Source: Gordionus sp. m RMFG-2023 (Eukaryota; Nematomorpha; Gordioida; Chordodea; Parachordodidae). Taken from it: 64,000 nucleotides of DNA. This document shows positions 1 through 12,600 of this stretch, piece after piece. Location of the stretch: contig NC_088775.1 in assembly GCF_954871325.1 (NCBI RefSeq), positions 68,301,561-68,365,560 on the forward strand, read 5' to 3'. A program made the position numbers and the translations under genes. How positions within the stretch are numbered: the first letter of the stretch is position 1; each line of letters opens with the position of its first letter. Under the pieces are notes generated by a model. It searched no databases and had not been told where the DNA came from. It saw only the letters and a list, made by a program, of their open reading frames with translations.

Positions 1-1889
1 CTATTTGGCCTCGGTCTCCTATTTAAGTTTTTTTAGAAAATATAATTTTATAGTTATATTTTAATAATAATAATGGTCCTACGTACCCCGGTCTGATGTG
101 TCCATATACCTCAGCTGAAAGAGGACAAAAAATACTAATAAATTACATTATGATTTTAATTTCATATAGGTGATAGGGGAGGATTTAAACCTTCATTTGA
201 TATATTATATAGGATGCTTATTACTTGTTAGTCTTACTCCCGATGATTAATCGAACACAAATTCATTACATTTTCACATATTTTTAAGTAGGGGAAACCG
301 GATAAAACGATTGGTATTTTGCATTTTTACCATAATATTTTGAAACATTAACAAATCAGAACAAAATATATATTCATATATAGTCAAATTCCTCATCTAT
401 AAAATAAAAAAAGTGCAGCTCTCTACCTATAATACTTTAGGAGCTGTGATTTATATGTGAAGTATGTCATTTTCGACATTTTACTGCATACTGAGGGTAA
501 AGTGACTAAGCATCACTGTAAAGTAGATAAAATAAAATTGAACATAACTATATTGTTTAATTGAAGATAATATTGCAATTTTAACATCTATTCATGACTT
601 TTCAGTATAAACTTACCGGAATGTAAAAAATTATATCAAAAATGGCATATTTTGAGTGTGCCCAATTTAGGCACATTATTCTTCCTCTTTCCGACTTTAA
701 AATTTTACTTATCTTTTTATATGGTGTAGACGTTAATATTTAAAAATAATCTTTTTACAGTTTTAATCAGATGGAACATTTAACCGTTTTTCTCATAACA
801 ACTTGAACAAATCGTTATTGCGTGACTTCTAATTAATCTATAAACTTTCGATAAATTTCATTTTATATCTATTGCTTTAAGAAACCTATATTCAAAATTT
901 TAAATACTAAGCCTTGATACATTTTGCAAAGCGAAAAAAAACTAGAGGGCAATTTTTATAATTTTAAAACAGCGGTAAAAAACTGTTTTTTGGCAAAGTA
1001 TGTCAAACAGGGAAAGATTTCAAAAGGTGAACATAACTAAGAAATTAGATATAATAAGACATCTTCACACCAAATTTGAAGTCTTTACGTTTAAAGGTTA
1101 AGAATTTATTTCGTTAACATTGTTATCCCGTCAATCTCTTTACCCAGATCTCCTCTATAGAATTTGAATGCGCTGACATAATACAATTTAACGAGAGATA
1201 TTATCATAATATCTATTATAGGATTTCAAAGATTAGATTTAATTAATTTTAAAATAAATTGGATCAGACTCATGTGCCCCTTGGTCCGCTGAGCACAAAT
1301 CTTCCCAATGCTCTGGTTTGGCAAAATTTACAAAAACGTGGGTTTAACTGGTTGCAATCAAAATAATGATTGTTTTAAATTTAATAATAATCGAATAAAA
1401 AACTATTAGTTTACAAAATTACAACTACCAAGATACATTTAAAAAAAAAGAAGGTTAAAGTAAAATATAAGTTAAAATCGAATTTAAATATAAAAAAAAA
1501 TAAAAAAACTTTAAAAAAGTTTGGAATACTCTTACTAACATAGACAATCAAAGATTATGTCATCAAATTTATCACCGTAATCCTAACTTCCATTAGAAAC
1601 GGCATTTATATTGTTGATGAATGTTTTTAAAAATATTATATATTATATAACAATACTTTTTTTTTAAAAAAATGAATTAACAAATCATAACATAACTTGA
1701 TTAATATTTCCAGCATCGTCTTAAACTCAAAAGTGTTATTGGGATCGAATTTGACTTTCTCAACTATTTCAGAATTTTTTTGGGTCCAAACTCGTTAGCA
1801 AAACTTTTGATGTTGAAATCATTATTCATCGATATCGACTGGACTTTCAAGGTTAAAATCGGAATCTTTTTGGGACTAAATTTTTTTTT

Positions 1890-2095
1890 ATTCATGCTAT
1901 TAATATTAGCTTGCACCTGACTTGGGAATATCTTTTACAAATTATTAAGGGTTGAGCTGGGCTTGATAAACTTTTTTATAATTATAAGATTTTGGGTTTC
2001 CTAATATTGTGAGCTTGGACCTGGAATGGCATCTATCGTAAAAAATGAATAAAAATCTAATTCCCCATCCATTTTGACGGGCTTTTTACTAGTTT
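1890..2095 (-). repeat. Dispersed repeat, copy 1 (inverted relative to 54830-55040)
   Basis: This block, read on the minus strand, matches 54830-55040 over about 200 bp. Both copies have the short arm AGCCCGTCAAAA next to ATGACGGGG or its variant, and a shared core around GCTTGCACCTGACTTGGGAA. A shorter piece of the same family is visible at about 16880-16950 (GCCCATCAAGAATGACGGGG). The class is unknown: no coding region and no clear target duplication. Confidence 0.6.
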
Positions 2096-4463
2096 TATTA
2101 ATTAACTCACTTTTTATTATTTAATTATGATAAAATATAAAAAAGGGTTGAAACTTTGTTCTAAAATATAAATTATTATATATATTAATGTTTTTTAGAT
2201 TTAACATATAAATTTTGCGAAATTTTATATATTTGGCATCAAAGTTTTACTAAAATGAATTTTAAATAGTTGCTTATTTCGTGTGGGTAGCCCAGCGCAA
2301 AATCTAGCCCCGCTCTGGCCGCAAGATTTTTGGATTGTGTCAGGATAACTAGTATAAAATATAGAGGCCGGACCGAAAAACCAAAATATATGCTACAACA
2401 GATTTTAAATATCCTAGTACCTTAAATTTAATTGGTAGATAGTTAGACACACTGATTTAACTATCCCCGGTCTCAACTAATTCTAGTTCGTTTTTTAATC
2501 GTATAATCAACAGAAAATATAAAATGTTAAATAATTAACCCAATGAAGGGCAAATAATGTTCATTAAAATGAGTCTAGCTACTGAATTATTTTAGTAGAT
2601 ATTATTTTAAACAAATTATGTTATTTGGAAAAAGCTTCACCACTATCTGGATATTTTTTTATTTCTCTTCATGAATCCCCACCTCATTATATTATCGAAA
2701 CCGTACAAATTAGACTAAATTTGATAATAAGTATATATATAAACTTAGATGTATATATTTTTTCTACATCATCGCCACGTATATATAAAACACACTATAT
2801 CTAAAATCAATAAATCAATATTTTACGGAAATATATTATATAAGAATAATTATCCTTCGTTATAATATAATGCTTTTTTAAAAAATTTATTTTTTAAAAT
2901 GGTTTTTGAATTTTTTATCCTCTTTTATATGTATTTCAGTGTAGTTTTAGTGATAATAACTTAAAAAAATATATAATGTATATTATGATTATTAAATTGG
3001 ACTGTATATAAAATAAACTTTATTTCAAATTGTATAAATTTTTATTATTATTTGATAAAAAAATATATTAATTTTTTTCATGAGCTTAGATTTTATTTTA
3101 AAATTAAAATATAAAATAAAATGTTCATAATACGCAAAATTTTTTATGCCTGAATATATTATGAAACATGTATCTTTGTTTATACATTATAATAATTTTA
3201 AATTCTCGTATATAAAAAATTTGTAAACATATCACTATTTAAATGCTTTTGGAATTATCAGATTATCTCAATTATATTTCAGATTCCGAAGCCTTAAATG
3301 ATTTTGAAATAAGTGTAAGTTGTCATTTTTTACAAAAATGTGATATATTTTTTGGACCAATATGCCTCATAGCATGTTAGGTTAGTCCATCACTTGCTAG
3401 GACTACACCAAAGAAACGAAGATCATATACATAATATTTTTATAATACTAAAGGACTTCAAAATATATTAATTCACTGTTAATATTTTAATAAGCGATAA
3501 TTAAGTGAATGAAATTTAATTTAGATATTTTTAAAAAATTTTGGGGAATTTTTGTAAAAATTTAAATTTTAAAAAAACTTCCTAAAATCTATTTCGAGGA
3601 ATTATTAATTTATATTTATAAATCTAAACTATATAATTTACATTTATTTTTTGTTACTTTTACTAAAAATTGAAGGAGTAAATATTTTTCAAATATTAGC
3701 CAATAATGCATAACACATTTAGTATATTAGGTTTAAATTTCCACTCTTATACGATGATAGTTTATAAATAAATTGGAGCGGTAGAAGATTTTATAGGAAG
3801 TAATTTTGGCCATCACTACATAGGCAAGTGCCCTTAAAAATTGACCTTCAATGTTCCCTCCCTAGTAAAAATTACTAGTTTATGGGAAGGGGGCACTATT
3901 AGGTTAGTTTTTCTCCATTTTTATTGGAGCTCTTTAAGATTGCAGACCGTTGACTATATTATATTTTAATGAATAAATATGATTTTCTACGTTTTTTACA
4001 AAAAAGTTTTTTTTCTAAAAATTTTCAATTATAGTTATTATTTAAAAAAATTAAATTCTGCTTATTTTTCTTTCAAATTACTGTTTAATATTGTATTTTT
4101 GGAGGAAGAGAGAGTGAGGGTGTAAGGGGAAAATTTTTATTTGCTTAAAATGATATTTAAGAGACAGGCAAATTTTCTAAGAGAGATGGAAGATTGTGTT
4201 AATGCATAAAGCTGTGTAAATATAAAAACATTAGAAAAAATAATAATTATTTCAAAATTAAACATTTCATAATGCCAATCATAATATAATCTTATATTTG
4301 GTTGGTATATTATAAAAATGTAGAATTAAAATATATTTTGATTCGTGGATATATTTTTCATGAAAAAATAGATATTTTATTTGTTTTTATTTCTATCCGA
4401 TCGAAGTTCCTTGAGTATTTTACAAATAAATTTGTTATGATTTTTTTTTATAAAAAAAGGTAA

Positions 4464-4886
4464 TTATTTATATTTCAAAATTTTGAGAATTTTTTTGATT
4501 TCTATACGCTCATCCGTTACTTTCCAATGACGCCATGACAATAAAATATAATGATCCCGTCTTACCCTTCTACAAACTAAAGATAAGATATATGAAAATC
4601 GGATGGAAACTACATTTAACTGAATTCTCAGTAATTTTTCTATCAAGGACAAGTTTTCTCTTTGACCTTTATAAAAATACTATTCAAATTTATTTTTAAA
4701 TTTTTTTTTGCTAATTTTGATTTGGTAAGGGGTAATATAATCAATGACTTGGCGAGGGACGGGCACTTCTACCACCGAGGGGATGACGTTAGATCGCATT
4801 GAAATTGAAAGGTGATATAGGAAATCAGTGGCGTTTAGATCTCTCAACTGGGCTAACCTATAGACGTCATAGCAATGGGCGCACAA
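4464..4886 (-). other. Unassigned, possibly coding island
   Basis: Two open minus-strand frames (4886-4680 and 4652-4464) lie almost end to end in a patch clearly richer in G+C than its surroundings. The first reads MCAHCYDVYRLAQLRDL and continues with PSVVEVPVPRQVIDY; the second contains LVCRRVRRDHYILLSWRHW. I do not recognise a family. It may be an exon of an unseen gene or an old element fragment. The evidence is only composition plus openness. Confidence 0.25.
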
Positions 4887-6425
4887 AAATAAAAAAATTA
4901 TTTACAATTAAATATAACTAGTGTATAATCAAATTCATAAAAATAGACAGTAAATATTTATTTTTACAAAAATGATAATCATTTATAAATTAGATTAGTT
5001 AAAAATTTTGAGTAGACCAATATAAATTGGGGAACAAGCATGGCATTGTAAAATTAGACAATTATAGAGGCTCCCGAATTTTATTTATTGTAAATTTAAG
5101 AATTAATTGTATTTTTTAAACATTATAAATATATGGGTTTAATTTTTCATAATTCTCTTAACACATTTTCATTTAAATTATTATAATTTCGAAATTTATT
5201 TTCAAAATAAAAATCAAAGTGCCATTTTTTAAAAATATTTTCCTACAAAGCTACAATAAATTTTAATATAAAATTGGTGGGCAATTAATAAAACCAACTT
5301 TTTTTCGATCAATCAAGGAACGTCTTTTTGCAATGTTAAGCAGTCTATGCTATAATAAGTCCATGGAGAATTCAGAATGTTTTATTTATCCAGATTGGTT
5401 GGAAAATAGTTAGTTTGAACAAAAAGGGTCCTATCTATCTGGGTCTCCACTAAGCCCCTTTTGATATTAAGTTAAGCATGCTAATACGGTGTGCAAATAT
5501 CCATTTTATCCGACTATAAATTTTTATTAATTTTTAACCGATCCATAATATTTTATTTGTTTTAAGGCCCAGGTAAGAAAAATATAAGACACAATATTTT
5601 TTAAAAAGTCGCTATAATTACTTTGTCTTCATTGCAGAGAGCTCATTATCAATTACCTTATTATTTAAAAACAGAAAAAAACTATATTGTATTTTATTTT
5701 TTGGAATTTTTAAATTTTTTTAAGATAAAACTTGTCCCGACTTGCAGTTGCAGGGCTTTAATCGTTTTGAGTGATATATTTTGCAAAATATATATAACAT
5801 TTGATTAAAAAGCCTAATTTTTGGTTTATTTAGGCATGTAATCAGGGTGTATTTTAAATGATATTTTCTAAAGACTTTGTAAAAGAAATATTCCAGGAAC
5901 ATACAGGATTACTCCAAATTCTATCTTATTATAGTAATTTTTGAAAAGTGAGTAATTCCATTATTTGAAAGTAACTAGTTACAGTTAATTAATTTTTCAA
6001 TAAAAATTTTAACAAAAATTCTCTTAAATATGATCATAATAAAATACAAATTGATGGTAGATGATTTGCATTAGAACTTTGCATCGGACCTATTTTTCTA
6101 AACTGATCTAAATTTATTTTAATTGTCAGATAGATATAGCCCAACTTTTAGAAGGTTGGAGTTCTACTCTTTTTTTAAAGTATCAAAAAGAAAAAAAGCT
6201 TTCTTCCAAGTCTATGCATAATTTAAAAAATAATTAAAATCAATTTCTACTTTACAAATTCAGATTTTTTCTAGAGTTCATATTGACTCAGTTTAGTCGA
6301 AAGGGGTTTCAACCTGACGTGGACTTGTTCATGCATTCTAATTTGCATTCTATAGTTTAAATTTAAAAAAAATCTAATATTACACCTAATAATTGTAACA
6401 TTTATGATTTATTATTCGTTAATAG

Positions 6426-6640
6426 ATGAGTAGACCAATCCAAGTCAAACCAGCTGACAACGAAAACAAAAATCAAGAAAGGAAGCTGTTCGTTGGAATG
6501 TTAGGGAAGCATCAAACAGAAGACGATGTGAGACAAATGTTTGATTCTTATGGGACAATCGAAGAATGCACTATATTACGAGGAACGGACGGTGTCAGTA
6601 GAGGTAAAATTAGCCTAAAAAATGAAGTGTTTCTTTCTTT

Positions 6641-6699
<59 letters not shown>

Positions 6700-9600
6700 C
6701 CTTCTTTCGTTATTTAACGTAGAAAATTTTGTTCAGGGGAGATGTGGCATGACTGGCCATGATTTTGCTTTTTTCAAAATATAATAATTAAGAAGGTTCA
6801 ATCAAACAAAATTAATAAATATGTGTCGCCCAATTCTTAATCTCTAAAATAGAAGGTGAATCAAAGCTATCAATAATAGTTTTTGAGCTAGTTGAGGTTA
6901 TGTGGAATTTATTTTTCTTGCCAGTCAAAACATTATGTATTAACTGGCTCTATACTATGGTTAACTGGCCATAAAATATTATTTAAGAATTTTATTATAA
7001 ATATGAATTACAATATAAAATACTTGTAAAAAAAATTGTAATAAAATTTCTTCATTTTATGTATTTTAAAACCTAATTATTTACTAATTTAATTAATATT
7101 AACATCTCACTTTATCATAACTCATATATTTAATAATATTTTATTTTATAAATTATTATCTTAATTATCTTTATGTTAAACATTCTTATTTCATTATAAA
7201 ATTTCAATCTAATTAATGATTTCATAAATTATTATCTTAATTGTCTACATGTTAAAATGATTGTTTCAATTATTTAATCATTCATCTAATTTAAAAATTT
7301 ATGATGATTAATAAACTTAATTAGATAATTATTATAAATAAACAACAATGAAATTCATCTTATTAATTTATAAATGAGAAAATTATAATATATTTATTTA
7401 CATAAATAACAAACAAATAAATCATGATTATTGGTATATTGAGCTTGATATTCTTCAGAGTGATTGCATTTAATCTACTCTTTCCCCTTCTTGCTCTATG
7501 TATATTTTTCTTGCATATAATGCAAAGCCACTGTTATTCTTCTTTAGATTAAGGAAACTTTAACTCATATTTTTTGTCAACTGTATAAATATTCTTATCT
7601 AAAAATAAATGATTTATAACATAAAATATAAAAATTACAGACGTGGTATTAATGACGGGGGGATTTGCCTGTTCTCGTAAATATCATTTTAAGCAAATAA
7701 TAATTTCCTTCTACAAACCTCCCACCCCCCCCCCCCCCCTCTCCCCAAAAGATGTATATAATATATCATAAAGAAGAATTTGAAAGAAAAATTAGTAAAA
7801 GTTAGTAATTTTTTAAAATAAAGACTATAATTAAAAAAATTTTTAATAAAAATACACAAAATTATTTTTATAAAAATCTAACATAGCTAAACTCCTACAA
7901 TAAGTGGCCCTATAGATCTCCAATAAAATTCAAGGGAAAAAATTTATCATATACTGCCCCACCCCCCTTCCCCTAGTAAAATCCTGAATCCACCAATGAA
8001 AAAATAGTGAAACCTATGATAACTAATTATCTACAGATGATTGTAATATATAATTAATATTATTAAAAATTGCTTTGACATATTTATAAGTTTTAACTAT
8101 TTTATGCCAAACCCCATGAATGATTTGCTAGCTTGTAATCTTTTAAAATTTACTCCTGAGCTTTGGTGAATATTAATTTATTTCTTTTTGAATTCAATTC
8201 CATATGAGGATATTGCAAAGTCTCTTTGTATTTTTGAATTACTCTTAGTAAAGTTCTTCTAGGAATATTAAATTAAATAAGATTATTTTATCAATTGCCA
8301 ATTGAAATTGTTCATCATTTGCATTTTCACCAAATGTTGTTTTACGCAAGATTTTCATTTCCATATGAATGAATTTCGGCCAATCAATACATGGCCAGAT
8401 AAAACTCACTTGTCTATTATCATTAAATGCTTATAAATATATATATTAAATAAAACTTGTAAGCTCTAATATTTTGTGTGAATATTGCTAAATGCCTAAG
8501 CATAATATTTATATAAAATATCAGTATTTTAAATTAGCAATTTTTTGACCAAACTAAAAAATGTACAAAGTGATTTTTCAAGAAAGAGGCACTAAAAAGG
8601 GTTTATTAAAATTTATTTTATTGGATTGATCAATAAATGAACTTAGGTAAGGTATATATCATAAATATACACATTTTGACCAATTTTGAGAGAAATCTGT
8701 CCAATAGATAAAATGTTAAAGGGTGGTGGCCAGTCTTTAAACATGCCTATTATGCTACATCTCCCCTACTAAAGATTAATTTCATTTTTTTTCGTAGGTT
8801 GTGCGTTTGTAAAATTTCGAAATCAATCTGAAGCCCAAACTGCAATAACTGCATTGCATGGAAGCAAGACGATGCCTGTAACAATTATTATCATATATAA
8901 CCGTTATTTTATTGGCGAATGCTAAATATACTACAAACGTCCATAATTTAATAATATTACATTTTTTTGTACAAAAGAATAATTACTATTAGAAAACCAG
9001 GTAGATAAAGTATATATATCTATAGTAACATTTGCACCTGTCCATAGAGCATAACTTGGTTGTGAAGATTTAAAAAATATTTTTTTTGGACGACCCAAAA
9101 AATATTTTGCACTAGTTGTCAGTCCCGAAAAATATTTTGAACATGTTGCCTGGCTCAAAATTTCGGGCCGGGTTTAGGACTATCAAATTTTTGATACACA
9201 AGGGGACCAGGATATTTAAAATAATTTATTATTTTTTTTAAGCTCATTATAATTTTGAATTCATTTTAAGATTTTTTGTCTTAAAAAAATATTTTAAAAC
9301 TTTCCTGGTAGATATTGTTTTGGAGATTCATTTCTGCTTTATCAATTCTGAGAAATTAGTCTAAATCTGATCAAACATTTCCCTAAAATTTTTATTTAAA
9401 TTTATCCAATTTTAACAAATATCAGGGTAAGGTGAATAATTTTAGAAAGGAGAAAGACTCTCAAATAACTTACAAAACGTTATACATATAGATTAAAAAA
9501 CATAAGTATTAATTTTTCAAGAAGGATGGAGTACCCTGCCCTTCTTAACCCCCACCCCAGGAGCATATGACATGCAATATATATAAAAAATCAAAAGGGA

Positions 9601-12600
9601 GCGTCCTCAAGCTTGGTAGTCAAATTCGCGGATAATGAAAAAGAGCGTCAGCTGCGCCGGATGCAGCAGTTAACAGCTGCCGCTGCAGCAGCCGCTGCTG
9701 CAGCCGCAGCTTCGACAGGCTTGGGAATAAACTTACTTACACCCACCCATAATAACAGCCAACAACTGCACATCAATCATTTGAATCAAATCAATCAGTT
9801 GAACCAATTGAATCAGTTAAGTCAATTAAACCAACTTAATCAACTGAGTCAACTTACAACACAACAGCAGCATGGAAATGTTGTCGCTGCTAACGCTCTT
9901 ACTGCTAATGCAAATGCTAACTCTAATGTCAATACAGCTGCCGTGGTGGCAGCTGCCTTACTTGGAGCAGGGGTATCAATTTTTTTTTTTAAAGATTCAA
10001 TTTCAAACTTATGAATATCTGAGGGCTAAAATTAATTAATAAACATTTGATGAGCAACTATTAAATTTGAGCAAAAGTGTAATTACATCGTGGCCTTTTT
10101 TTAAAAAAAATCAATAAAACATTTTTTTGAGTTGCTACTAACAAATAATCAATATAATTTCATTTTTGAATTACAATGATTAAATTGCAAGAAGACTACT
10201 ATGTTTTTTTCGTTAAATTCTGTCAGTCAGACTTTTTGGGCAACAAAGTTTAAAGAATCCACACAAATTTTAAAATTGTAGTTTTCTATATAACATCAGG
10301 AAGTTCAAAAGTGACTAGAATTTTTAACTTATCAAAACCATTTTTAATTTTTAACCCCTAAAAAATAATAATTCTGAATAGTTAGAGACGTAAACTTAAG
10401 GTTTCAATTGCCTTGGTTTTTTTTGTTTTTTACATTTTAATTTGCGAAATAAATAAGGCAACATTCACAATTTGGGTTTTATAAAGCTTTAAGGATTTTC
10501 CTTTACATAATTAAGTTTTATAAATATGACAATAAAATATTTTCATGACTTTATAATTTCTTAAATTATAGAATGGAACATTGAATGCAGCTAATATGCA
10601 AGGAACACCGATAGCTTGTCCAACGTATGCATCTAATGGCAGTACTTATGCTCAGGTAAAATCATAATGCTGATTAATTAATGAGATATACAGTTAGTAT
10701 AAGCTATCATATCTACATATATTTAGGTAACCAATGCCATCAGTGGCGTAACTAGAGTAGAGACTTCATGGGCCTAGATTTATTGAACAGGCCAGGCATG
10801 CAGTAAAAAAATTTATAGGCTCGGGCCCCTCCGACCCATTTAATATTGAAAAAAAATTCTCAAAACCATAATAAGATTCAAAAAATTTTGCCCAAGACCA
10901 TGTCCAAAAATTTAATTTATTGTATAATCAATCAAAATAAACAATATTTCAGTGAATTTAGTCAATCCTTTTGTTTGCAATACTTATTATTAGAAGGAAA
11001 AAATTGCAATATTTTTTTTTAGTAAGCAACTGTTTTAAATATGCTAAATTTAAATAATTTAACCCCAAGCCCGGCCTGAGTCCATTAACCCCAGGCCCGC
11101 TATAAAATATAATATTAGACCCATATCTAGTCCATGGGGGTCCGATCCTGAAGGTGCCAGAAATATGCCCAAAAAATTAGGAGGGTAGCATGTGGGGAAA
11201 CTAAAAATGGTCTATAAAAACTATTGTTCAACACCAGAGTAAAATTTAAGTTGGATCTTTATTTATAAATCAATGCATACCAGGATTAAAATTTATAATA
11301 AATCAATGCATACCAGGATTAAATAATGAAATATGATTTTATTTATGAAAATAACATTGAAACATTAGCATGGCATAGCAACAATTATGAATCACTATAA
11401 AATAAATGTGATGGAAAAAATTTGTATAAAAATATGAAATTTACGAATATTTAATATATATAAGAATTTATAAAAATTAAATATATAAATTAAAAAATTT
11501 AAATACTGAATATATAGATTGATACAGAAATATATCTTAAAGGTATTTATTTATAAAAAAATATATTCAATTGTCTTTGTGATGCTAATTTTTCAATATT
11601 ATAAGTATTTGGTGTCAAATCCCTAAGTTTTATTTGTAATTCATTTGTATATATACATTTATATAATTATCCAATTTAACTTCTAATAATATGCAATTTG
11701 ATTAACCTCGATAATATAATATTACATGTCGGAAAGTTATAATAATATAATATACAAATAACGTCCTTTTAAAATATATAAACTTCAGACATCTGAATCG
11801 TCGTCTTTATTAATGTAATTTGTACCGTAAATCTTTTCTTTAGTTTTACAACATACGGCGAAATGGTTTGGTTTCCTACATTGCTGCACAATTTTCCGTA
11901 GGCGGGACAATTTCTAATAGCATGAAACCGATTACAGAAATAGCATGGTTTTATCAAATTACTATTATTAATTGTGTGGTAATTATTATACCCGGGCACT
12001 AGTTCTCTTTTTAAATATGCTTTATTATCCTTTTGATAGTACCGTTTATCATTATCATTATACTGCCCATTGTTTTTATCATGTTGATTTATCCGATTAT
12101 TATTATCATTATGTTTATTCGTCTCTTTGATTTTATATACCATTTTAGCAGTATTATTTATTTCTGAGTCAGCCCGTTCCATCGCTAAAGCCATTACAAC
12201 TTTGTTTAAGCTTAACGGTTGGTCTTCGTCTTTAGTATCTGGATATCTTAAACGTAGTTCTTTATCTAGTTGTGACATCTTTAGTCCGGCGATTAATTGA
12301 TCACGAATTCTTAGTTCTACGTTATCTTCAATTTCGCATCTTCGGGCTAGCTCCTTTATATAGCTCATTACGGATTCAGTAGGCCCGCGACTTAATCTAA
12401 TGAAATCAATTCTAGATGTCAAAATAGTTCTTTCATATTTATACAGTTGTTTAGCAATTTTGTATATGTCAATCCATCCTACCACCTCTATATTCCTAGG
12501 ATAGAGTAATTTTTTGATATCTGTTTTAATGTTTATTCCTCCATAAGCTATAAATAATTTTTTTAAAGTGGCGTCAGTTTGAGGAATATTTTTCACATTC

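Larger units (their letters stand above)
1..6425. other. Non-coding stretch upstream of the first visible CELF exon
   Basis: A+T-rich sequence without a recognisable gene. It is most likely intron of the CELF gene, because the exon at 6426 is internal. I looked for the missing RRM1 (its RNP motifs and the conserved LHEQKTLP-type end) and did not find it. The stretch holds a dispersed repeat at about 1890-2095, a segment near 4100-4160 related to the element at 7638, and a less A+T-rich island at 4464-4886 listed separately. Short open frames elsewhere have no coding character. Confidence 0.6.

Noticed and set aside
6426-6428. ATG as translation start of a short RRM protein
   Set aside because: It follows an acceptor AG and corresponds to the internal [11 protein letters not shown] position of CELF proteins, after RRM1.
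6604-6722. Open frame running on from the CELF exon through SFLSFFLS repeats
   Set aside because: It reads past a good GT donor into the (TTTC)n microsatellite; the next RRM2 exon at 8798 continues the protein in phase.
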